From contig CAWATM010000017.1 of NCBI GenBank assembly GCA_963784895.1, forward strand, positions 186,001-250,000: a DNA stretch of 64,000 nt, written 5' to 3'. Below, piece by piece: positions 57,651-64,000 of the stretch; the first letter of the stretch is position 1, and every line of letters begins with the position of its first letter. The DNA comes from Gaiellasilicea sp963784895. Its GTDB lineage: Bacteria; Actinomycetota; Thermoleophilia; Gaiellales; Gaiellaceae. Both the position numbers and the translations under genes were made by a program. A model generated the notes under the pieces. It did not search any database. It was not told the origin of the DNA and saw only the letters and a list, made by a program, of their open reading frames with translations.

Positions 57651-58722
57651 GGGCACATCGTACGTTCGAGCGCCTCGCTGACAGGGTTGAAGCTTTCTTT
57701 CTTCGTCCCGTCGACGTAGTAGATCCCGGACTGGAAGCCGATCAGCGCGGGCTCGTCGTGGGAGTGGAAGAGGAGCAGGCCTGCGACGTTCTCCTGGCAG
57801 GAGGCGAGCTCGATCGCGCGGCGGTAGAAGTCGGCCTGCGTCTTCTCGTCGACCGGCGCGCCCGGCTCCTCGCCTTCGTACAGCGCCGCCTTCTCGTCGG
57901 GAACCTCGGTCTCGACGCCGAGCTCGCTGTAGAGCACCGGCAAGCCCGGGCCGAACGCCTCGTCCAGCAGCGGACGCAGCTTCTCCTCGTAGTCCGCCAT
58001 CAGGATCGACGTCGACGCCGGGTTGGTGGGCCGGTCCGGCGGGATGCTGGAGCTGGCGGGATAGGGGTGGTAGGCGAAGCCGTCGAGCGGCGGCGCGTCG
58101 CGGCCGCTGGCGCGGTAGGCGGCGCCGAGGTCGCGGATGAAGGTCGTCGGCGAGTGCGTGTCGCGCCCGGTTCCCGGCCGGTCGATCCCGCGCGGGGCGA
58201 GCGCGCCACCCCAGATCCGGATCTCGGGATCGGCGCGCTTGGCGGCCTCGTAGACCTCGATCAGGAGCGCCAGATACGCCGGCGCGGCGACGTCGCCGCC
58301 GTCGGCATCGAACTGCGGCAGCCAGAAACGGTTCAGGTTCGGCTCGTTGCCGACGATCACGTCGCGGACCTCGGGTACGTCGCGCATCGTCGCTGTGACG
58401 TAGGCGGCGAACTCCGCACGCGCCCTCGCCGTCAGCGGCGTCGTCGACGAGCCGGGGTGGTAGATCCCGAGGAAGATCCGGGTGTCGCCGGCGCGCTCGA
58501 CGACGCCGCGGAGGACGGCGACCTCCTCCTCCGGCGGCGCCGAGAGGCCCGGCTGCCAGAAGCTCGTGATCCCGACCGCCGCGAAGCCGGCTGCCTGGAG
58601 CTGCTCGAGGGCCGGGCCCTCGTGCCGGACTGCGTCGTCTACGGCTCCAACCAGAAGCGAGGCGCGATCACCGTCGCCGCCTCCGCAGCCGGTAAGGAGC
58701 GCGGCGGCGAGGAGGCACGCAC
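57647..58722 (-). CDS. glycoside hydrolase-like (clan A TIM barrel) lipoprotein
   Basis: About 358 residues. A lipoprotein signal LLAAALLTGCGGG, then a TIM barrel: FAAVGITSFWQPGLSAPPE, VIVGNEPNLNRFWLPQF (acid/base Glu in GNEPN), WGGALAPRGIDRP, GFAYHPYP and VLYSELGVET (nucleophile Glu). The pattern is that of retaining clan A glycosidases such as GH5/GH39; the substrate is unknown. It is a paralogue of the next gene (58.6-60.1 kb) with shared WGGALAPRG and GNEPNLNRFWLPQF. The start is unclear: no start codon lies in frame near the signal, and one indel would place a GTG at about 58722. Confidence 0.7.
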
Positions 58723-60129
58723 CACGTACGGCGTGCTGACGCGCTCGACCGGGCGCCCCGGCCGCGCCTCGTCGACGAACGAAACCGAGAGCTGGTACCA
58801 GCCGGGCGTGATCTCGGTGGGTCGGAGCAGGACCTTGGCGCGCCGACCGGCGGCCGCGCGGCCGGTCGTGATGGCAACGGCCGTCCGGCGCGGCAGGCGC
58901 AGGAGGCGGGCCCGGTAGGTACAGGCGCGCTCGCATCGGAGCGAGATCGTACGCTCAGTCGTCGTGAAGGCTGCCGACACCCTGGCGGTGACCGGGCACG
59001 GGCCGACCGACGCGGCTCCGGCGGCTTCCATCGCCGCGCGGACAGGTTCGAGCGACGTCTTCGGCGTCCCGTCGGCGTAGACGAGCCCCGACTGCCAGCC
59101 GAGCCTGCCGGGCTCGTCGCGCGTGTGGAAGAGCAGCATCCCGGCGACGTTCGACTGGCAGTAGGCGAGCTGGATCGCGCGCTTGTACGCCGCCGCCTGC
59201 GCCGCCTCGGTGACTGGGCGCGTCGTCGCCGGCTCGAAGCCGCCGTAGAGCTCGCGCTTCGCGGCCGGGATCGCCGACTCGATCCCGAACTCGTCGTAGA
59301 GGATCGGCATTCCCTTGCCGACCTGCGCCGTGCCGTCGAACGCCTTGCCGAGCAGCCGCACGAGCACGTCCTGGTCGATCAGCCCGAGATGATCGGGATC
59401 GGCTGGCAGGGCATCGACGGCGACGCTCGAGTTGAGCGGGTAGGGATGGAAGGAGAAGCCGTCCATCACGGGCAACGCGCGGCCGCTCTTGCGGTAGGCC
59501 GCGCCCAGCTCGCGGATGAAGCGGCTGGGGGAGATCGTGTCGCGGCCGGTGTTCGGCCGGTCGACGCCGCGTGGGGCGAGCGCTCCGCCCCAGACACGCA
59601 CGTCGGGAGCCGCTGCTTTGAGCGCGTCGTAGCTCTCCGAGAGCAGGCGGAGATACGCCGGCGCGGAGGAGCCGCGCCCGCGCAGGTCGAACTGCGGCAG
59701 CCAGAAGCGGTTCAGGTTCGGCTCGTTGCCGACGATCACGTCGCGGAACGCCGGGTTGTCGCGCACGATCGCGGCGACGTAGCTCGCGAACTGCTTCCGC
59801 GCGGTGAGCGTCAGCGGGGTCGTCCGCGAGCCCTCGTTGTAGACGGACACGTAGACGCGGACGCCGTGGAGGGCCGCGGCCGTCCCGACGTTCGCCAGCA
59901 CCATCGCCTCGTGCGGCGTCGGCGCGGACAGCCCCGGCGCCCAGAAGCTCGTCACTCGGACCGCCCTGAAGCCGGCGAGCCGGAGCAACCCCATCTCGAG
60001 CTCCGACTCTGCTGCCAGCGGGCTGCGGATGCGATCCTCTGCGGCGCCGAAGACGACCGACGACCCGCCCGCGTGTGCGGCCGAGGGAAGGACGAGGACC
60101 GCCGCAATCGCTGCCAAGACCCGCTTCAC
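58639..60129 (-). CDS. glycoside hydrolase-like protein, exported, paralogue of the next gene
   Basis: 496 residues. Signal peptide (VLAAIAAVLVLPSAAHA), TIM barrel with VIVGNEPNLNRFWLPQF (acid/base Glu), VWGGALAPRGVDRP, FSFHPYPLNSS and ILYDEFGIES (nucleophile Glu), then a C-terminal beta domain of about 100 residues (VTARVSAAFTTTERTISLRC... to the end). The domain VEST and the end overlap the lipoprotein gene by about 85 bases, so one of the boundaries may be shifted by an indel. It is the first gene of the minus-strand operon with the lipoprotein, HemQ and the selenoprotein candidate. Its GTG at 60129 is 21 bases from uvrC. Confidence 0.75.
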   Translation of the reverse strand: MKRVLAAIAAVLVLPSAAHAGGSSVVFGAAEDRIRSPLAAESELEMGLLRLAGFRAVRVTSFWAPGLSAPTPHEAMVLANVGTAAALHGVRVYVSVYNEGSRTTPLTLTARKQFASYVAAIVRDNPAFRDVIVGNEPNLNRFWLPQFDLRGRGSSAPAYLRLLSESYDALKAAAPDVRVWGGALAPRGVDRPNTGRDTISPSRFIRELGAAYRKSGRALPVMDGFSFHPYPLNSSVAVDALPADPDHLGLIDQDVLVRLLGKAFDGTAQVGKGMPILYDEFGIESAIPAAKRELYGGFEPATTRPVTEAAQAAAYKRAIQLAYCQSNVAGMLLFHTRDEPGRLGWQSGLVYADGTPKTSLEPVRAAMEAAGAASVGPCPVTARVSAAFTTTERTISLRCERACTYRARLLRLPRRTAVAITTGRAAAGRRAKVLLRPTEITPGWYQLSVSFVDEARPGRPVERVSTPYVVRASSPPRSLPAAEAATVIAPRFWLEP

Positions 60130-60150
60130 GCCGTGGCTAAGGTAGCCGAG

Positions 60151-62004
60151 GTGGCAGACATCAAGGGGAAACTGAAGTCGCTGCCGGCGCGTCCGGGCGT
60201 TTATCTCTTCCGGGACGAGCGCGGCGACGTCCTCTACATCGGCAAGGCGAAGTCGCTGCGGCCGCGTGTGCGCTCGTACTTCCAGGAGGGGCGCGGCGAC
60301 AACCGCGCCTCGATTCCGCGGCTCGTGCCGCGGATCGACGACCTCGAGGTGATCGTCACGGGGAGCGAGGTGGAAGCGCTCCATCTCGAGCAGAACCTCG
60401 TCAAGCGCCACCGGCCTCCGTTCAACGTGCGGCTCCGCGACGACAAGTCGTTCCCGTACATCGCCGTGACGATCGACGACGAGTACCCGCGCGTGATGTT
60501 CACGCGGGAACGGCACCGGCGCGGCATCCTCTACTTCGGGCCATACGCGAACGCGAAGAAGGTTCGGGAGACGCTCGACGTCCTCAACCGTGTCTTCCAG
60601 TTCCGCCCCTGCGAGGGCCCGAAGCCGGGCCGGCACTCCGGGATCCCGTGCCTCGACTTCCATATCGAGCGCTGCCACGCCCCGTGCGTCGGCTACATCA
60701 CGAAGGAGGATTACCGGGCGGTGATCGACCGCGTGATCGACTTCCTCTCCGGCGACACGAAGACGATCGTGCGCGAGCTGCAGGAGCAGATGCGCGACGC
60801 GGCCTCGGAGGAGCGCTACGAGGACGCCGTGCGCTACCGGAACCGACTCTTCGCGATCGAGAACCTGGCCGAGAAGCAGGGAGCCGATCGACGCGAGATC
60901 GGCTCGATCGATGTGCTCGGCGTCGCCGCCGAGGGCGACCGCGCTGCCGTGCAGGTGTTCCCGCTCCGCGGTGGCAAGATGATCGACCGGCACGGCTTCC
61001 ACCTCGAGAACGTCGAGGGTCAGGACGTGACGACGGTGCTCGAGGCGTTCGCGCTCGAGTACTACGGCAACGCGCCTTCGATTCCGCCGCAGATCGTCGT
61101 GCCGCCGGATGCGACCGGGCTCGAGGCGCTGCAGGAGTTCCTCTCAGAGCTGCGGGGCTCGCGGGTCGAGGTGCGGACACCGGCGCGGGGCGAGAAGAGG
61201 CGGCTGGCGGAGCTGGCGGGCCAGAATGCGCGGCTGGCGCTCGACTCGGCGACGTTCGCCGCAGAGCAGAAGCAGCTGCGGCGGGTGCATGCGCTCGAGG
61301 AGCTGCGGGAGGCGCTGAACCTGGAGAGCCTGCCGTTGCGGATCGAGTGCTTCGACATCTCGAACATTCAGGGGCAGGAGATCGTCGGCTCGATGGTCGT
61401 CTTCCAAGACGGGGTCGCGAAGAAGGCGCACTACCGCAAGTTCGCGGTGCGCGGTCTCGACGGCCAGGACGACTTCGCGGCGATGGCGGAGGTCGTCTCG
61501 CGCCGGTTCGCGCGGCTGCGGACGGGGGTGGAGGAGGACTACGACGAGGGCTTTGCGGCGGCGCCGAACCTCGTCGTGATCGACGGCGGCAAGGGTCAGC
61601 TCTCGGCGGCGCTGGCGGCGATGCAGGCGTATGAGCTGCCGCGCGTCGCCGTGATCTCGCTCGCGAAGCGAGTCGAGGAGGTCTTCGTGCCGCAGCAGTC
61701 CGATCCGATTGCGCTCGACCCCCATAGCGCCGGCTTGCAGCTGCTCCAGCGTGTTCGGGACGAAGCGCATCGGTTCGCTCTCGGCTTCCACCGCCAGCGT
61801 CGCTCGGCGCGGGCCCGCGAGTCCATCTTCGACACGCTCGACGGCGTCGGCCCGGCGCGCCGGCGCGCCCTGTTGCAGCACTTCGGCTCGACCGAGAGCG
61901 TGCTGGCGGCGAGCCAGGAGGAGCTGGAGGGCGTTCCCGGCGTCCCCGCGAAGACGGCGCGCTCGATCTACGCGCAACTGCACCGAACCGGCAGCCCCGG
62001 CTGA
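60151..62004 (+). CDS. uvrC: excinuclease ABC subunit C
   Basis: 617 residues. With UvrB it nicks both sides of a DNA lesion. The GIY-YIG domain is PGVYLFRDERGDVLYIGKAKSL (about residues 13-34), the UVR motif ERYEDAVRYRNRLFAIENL (about 222-240) binds UvrB, the RNase H-like endonuclease shows FDISNIQG and LVVIDGGKGQLSAAL, and the C-terminal HhH domain is DTLDGVGPARRRALLQHFGS...LEGVPGVPAKTARSI. A GTG at 60133 is also in frame, but MADIKGKLKSLPARPGVYLF at 60151 matches the usual start. Divergent from the glycosidase gene. Confidence 0.96.
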   Translation: MADIKGKLKSLPARPGVYLFRDERGDVLYIGKAKSLRPRVRSYFQEGRGDNRASIPRLVPRIDDLEVIVTGSEVEALHLEQNLVKRHRPPFNVRLRDDKSFPYIAVTIDDEYPRVMFTRERHRRGILYFGPYANAKKVRETLDVLNRVFQFRPCEGPKPGRHSGIPCLDFHIERCHAPCVGYITKEDYRAVIDRVIDFLSGDTKTIVRELQEQMRDAASEERYEDAVRYRNRLFAIENLAEKQGADRREIGSIDVLGVAAEGDRAAVQVFPLRGGKMIDRHGFHLENVEGQDVTTVLEAFALEYYGNAPSIPPQIVVPPDATGLEALQEFLSELRGSRVEVRTPARGEKRRLAELAGQNARLALDSATFAAEQKQLRRVHALEELREALNLESLPLRIECFDISNIQGQEIVGSMVVFQDGVAKKAHYRKFAVRGLDGQDDFAAMAEVVSRRFARLRTGVEEDYDEGFAAAPNLVVIDGGKGQLSAALAAMQAYELPRVAVISLAKRVEEVFVPQQSDPIALDPHSAGLQLLQRVRDEAHRFALGFHRQRRSARARESIFDTLDGVGPARRRALLQHFGSTESVLAASQEELEGVPGVPAKTARSIYAQLHRTGSPG

Positions 62005-62015
62005 GACGCATGCCG

Positions 62016-62492
62016 TTAGGCCTCTCGCAGCTCCATCTCGAGGAACTCCCAGTCGCCACCGTTCGTCGAGTGCATGTAGACGCGTACGGCGGCGAAGCCG
62101 GCACGTTCGTAGACCGTGATCGCCCGCCGATTGAACGTCGCAACCGAAAGAACGATCCTCGTCGGCCCGAAACGAGAGCGGGCATGCCGCAAACCTGCCT
62201 CGAGAAAGTCGCCGCCGAGACCCCGGCCGGTCAGATCGGGCCTGAGGCCGAGCCCGATTTCGATCGAGTCCTGCTTGTCCTGCTTGAACTGGAAGAAGCC
62301 GGCGAGCCCGCCGCTCTCGTCCTCGACGGAGACGTACTCGTCTCCCCGCAAGGCCGGGTCGAGCAGCTCGGCGAGGTCGTTCGCGTCAGCTGAAGCGTCG
62401 TAGAACGAGAAGGGCTCGGGGTAGTGCCACAGGGCGATCTCCTCGGCCTCCGCCTGGGTCATCGCCCGGAACTGGAAGGTGGGCTGAATCAC
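62016..62492 (-). CDS. GNAT family N-acetyltransferase
   Basis: 158 residues. FQFRAMTQAEAEEIALWHYPEPFSFYD at the start resembles the aminoglycoside-acetyltransferase-type GNAT subgroup. GLGLRPDLTGRGLGGDFLEAGLRHA is the acetyl-CoA site (about residues 85-110) and VATFNRRAITVYERAGF is the next standard strand. Substrate unknown. GTG start overlaps the stop of the membrane protein (GTGA). It converges with uvrC with an 11-base gap. Confidence 0.85.
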   Translation of the reverse strand: MIQPTFQFRAMTQAEAEEIALWHYPEPFSFYDASADANDLAELLDPALRGDEYVSVEDESGGLAGFFQFKQDKQDSIEIGLGLRPDLTGRGLGGDFLEAGLRHARSRFGPTRIVLSVATFNRRAITVYERAGFAAVRVYMHSTNGGDWEFLEMELREA

Positions 62493-63427
62493 GTGTCCGC
62501 CGCGGGGCTCTTGCCCGTCAGCGAGCGCCAGTCGGTGTGACCGAGGGTGAGGAAGAGCGCGGTGAAACCGAGGATCACATTCGTCGTGATCAGCGTCAGC
62601 TTCATGCCGACGCTGAACGCGAGCAGGGTCGCGCGGCCGATGCCGGTGCCGTTGAAGACGTAGACGATGAACGCCTGCTCGGTGCCGATCCCGCCGGGGC
62701 TGATCGGGACCAGCGTGGCGAGGCTCTGCGTCACCTGGACGAGCAGGACGTTTCGGATCGACTGCTCGATCCCGAAGGCGTCGAGGAAGAACCAGATCGC
62801 GACGAAGCGGAGCAGCCAGTCGCCTGCCTGCCACAGCGCGACCTCGCGCAGGTAGCGCGACCGGTCGCTCAGGACGGCGAAGCCCTGGCGCACGCGCAGC
62901 TTGAACTCGGCGATGTGGTAGCGGACCCAGACGACGCCGAAGATGCCGAAGATCACGAGTGCGACGAAGAGCACGACCGAGAACTCGGGATTCGCGGCGA
63001 AGAAGCCGAAGTCGAAACCCGGCAGGCTGCCGAGCGCACCGACCGCAGGGAGGACGCCGAGCGTCAGGGCATAGGCGAAGATCAGCACCGCCATGCCCAT
63101 GTCGAAGAACGAGAGCACAAGCATCGTCGAGGCGAGCGTCATGTAGCTGCTCCCCGGCACCGCCCGGTGGGTGAGGTAGAGGCGGACGGCGTCGCCGGCG
63201 CGCGCCGGCACGATCGCGTTGACGCCGACGCCGGCGAGGTAGGCCGCGTAGATCGGCCGCCAGGGCACCGGCTGCTCGGGGTACGACGCGGCGATCGTGT
63301 TCCGCCAGGCGCGGCTCGTGCACATCGTCTTCAGGATGTGCGTGAGGATCGCGAGTGCGAGCGCGGTGAACTCGACCGAGGCAAGCTGCTCGAAGAAGAC
63401 CCGGGTCGCATGGAGCACCTCGCCCAT
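62489..63427 (-). CDS. lysylphosphatidylglycerol synthase-like (UPF0104) membrane protein
   Basis: 312 residues with about eight membrane segments. VGVNAIVPARAGDAVRLYLTHR (about 68-89) and QSLATLVPISPGGIGTEQAF (about 233-252) are the hallmark loops of the LPG_synthase_TM/UPF0104 (flippase-like) family. It lacks the soluble aminoacyltransferase domain, so it is not a lysyl-PG synthase; such proteins are suggested to move lipids or glycolipids across the membrane. TAGCCT six bases before the ATG suggests a leaderless start. Coupled by GTGA to the GNAT gene downstream. Confidence 0.82.
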   Translation of the reverse strand: MGEVLHATRVFFEQLASVEFTALALAILTHILKTMCTSRAWRNTIAASYPEQPVPWRPIYAAYLAGVGVNAIVPARAGDAVRLYLTHRAVPGSSYMTLASTMLVLSFFDMGMAVLIFAYALTLGVLPAVGALGSLPGFDFGFFAANPEFSVVLFVALVIFGIFGVVWVRYHIAEFKLRVRQGFAVLSDRSRYLREVALWQAGDWLLRFVAIWFFLDAFGIEQSIRNVLLVQVTQSLATLVPISPGGIGTEQAFIVYVFNGTGIGRATLLAFSVGMKLTLITTNVILGFTALFLTLGHTDWRSLTGKSPAADT

Positions 63428-63534
63428 GCGCTCAGGCTACAACGGCGCCGTGTGGCGATTGGCCGCGCCGGCGGGCCCTTTAGGGCTCTTCGCGCGATGC
63501 GCGTCCGCGAATGCGGATGCTCAGCCTGCGCCGA

Positions 63535-64000
63535 TCAGACAGCCCGGTCCGCTCCGTCGCTGCCCATGAACGGGTAGCGGTAGTCGGTCGGCGGCACGAA
63601 GGTCTCCTTGATCGTCCTGGGGCTGACCCAGCGGATCAGGTTCCACATCGAGCCGGCCTTGTCGTTCGTGCCCGACGCGCGCGAGCCGCCGAACGGCTGC
63701 TGGCCGACGACGGCGCCGGTCGGCTTGTCGTTGACGTAGAAGTTGCCGGCGGCGTAGCGGAGCTTCTGGTGCGCCTCCTCGACGGCAAAGCGGTCGTCGG
63801 CGAAGACGGCGCCGGTGAGGCCGTAGGGCGCGCCCTGGTCGACGAGGTCGAGCGTGTCGCTCCAGCGCTTGTCGTCGTAGACGTAGGTGGTGACGACCGG
63901 GCCGAAGAGTTCCTCGTTCATGGTTCGGTAGCCCGGATCGTCGGTCTGAATCACGGTTGGTGCGACGAAGTAGCCCTCGCTGTCGTCGTAGTCGCCGCCG
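63535..64000 (-). CDS. pruA: 1-pyrroline-5-carboxylate dehydrogenase, C-terminal part
   Basis: The gene begins beyond the window end; 155 C-terminal residues are visible. Oxidises glutamate semialdehyde to glutamate in proline breakdown. NEELFGPVVTTYVYDD carries the conserved Glu-Phe of aldehyde dehydrogenases. NFYVNDKPTGAVVGQQPFGG, then SRASGTNDKAGSMWNL and a PRTIKETFVPPTDYRYPFM end, are specific to PruA. It lies upstream of the LPG-synthase-like gene on the same strand with a 107-base gap that contains a GGGCCCTTTAGGGC hairpin. Confidence 0.92.
   Translation of the reverse strand, partial: GGDYDDSEGYFVAPTVIQTDDPGYRTMNEELFGPVVTTYVYDDKRWSDTLDLVDQGAPYGLTGAVFADDRFAVEEAHQKLRYAAGNFYVNDKPTGAVVGQQPFGGSRASGTNDKAGSMWNLIRWVSPRTIKETFVPPTDYRYPFMGSDGADRAV

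Overview
The window is 64 kb of very GC-rich DNA with GTG, TTG and possibly CTG start codons, dense 4-base gene overlaps (ATGA/GTGA), a 16S-23S-5S rRNA operon and many exported beta-rich proteins. The rRNA genes and gene content (dgt-dnaG, HemQ-type chlorite dismutase family, LuxR-type orphan regulators, DUF4331 and NHL proteins) suggest a deep-branching actinobacterium of the Thermoleophilia/Gaiellales type. That placement is inference from reading, not from a tree. At least eleven genes, including the essential dnaG, carry apparent single-base frameshifts, often in G/C runs. The sequence therefore probably contains uncorrected indels, and I treat most broken genes as intact in the living cell.

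Layout. 1-4.2 kb: end of a DUF4331 protein, a TPR protein, an FMN-dependent hydroxy-acid oxidase and tyrS. 4.2-9.6 kb: rRNA operon whose promoter overlaps the tyrS stop codon and whose leader carries a terminator with a competing stem. 9.6-15.2 kb: housekeeping genes (GNAT, HtpX-like protease, histidine phosphatase, SDR, dgt, dnaG). 15.3-29 kb: an exported/cell-surface region with a CAP protein, two subtilisin-family proteases, a badly disrupted large Ig-like protein, a Pro/Ala-rich anchored protein, a six-repeat Calx-beta protein, tRNA-Asn, a lysyl-oxidase-like protein, and an orphan regulator. 29-30.2 kb: a peptidoglycan-binding/LysM/lytic transglycosylase.

30.3-45.1 kb is the most striking metabolic region. 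It runs as an almost unbroken chain of overlapping plus-strand genes: a three-subunit molybdenum hydroxylase with a CoxG-like protein, an AAA ATPase, an LLM flavin oxidoreductase, an M20 amidohydrolase, an FAH-family hydrolase, a VOC protein, two M24 creatinase/prolidase-fold proteins, a homocitrate-synthase-like DRE-TIM enzyme, RidA, two ketopantoate-reductase-like enzymes and a small membrane protein. Two promoters in it share a TGACATGWCACGG site. I infer a catabolic pathway for an unknown, probably nitrogen-containing, compound. Adenine deaminase follows at 45.5 kb.

47-64 kb: a PHM-like copper monooxygenase fused to a cupredoxin, a large subtilase paired with a second orphan regulator, tRNA-Leu, an Rsm22-like methyltransferase, PrxQ, an NHL-repeat protein, and two small membrane proteins. 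A minus-strand operon then holds two glycosidase-like paralogues, a HemQ-type protein and a thioredoxin-fold lipoprotein with an in-frame TGA exactly where the first redox cysteine should be, a strong selenoprotein candidate. uvrC, a GNAT, an LPG-synthase-like membrane protein and the end of pruA close the window.
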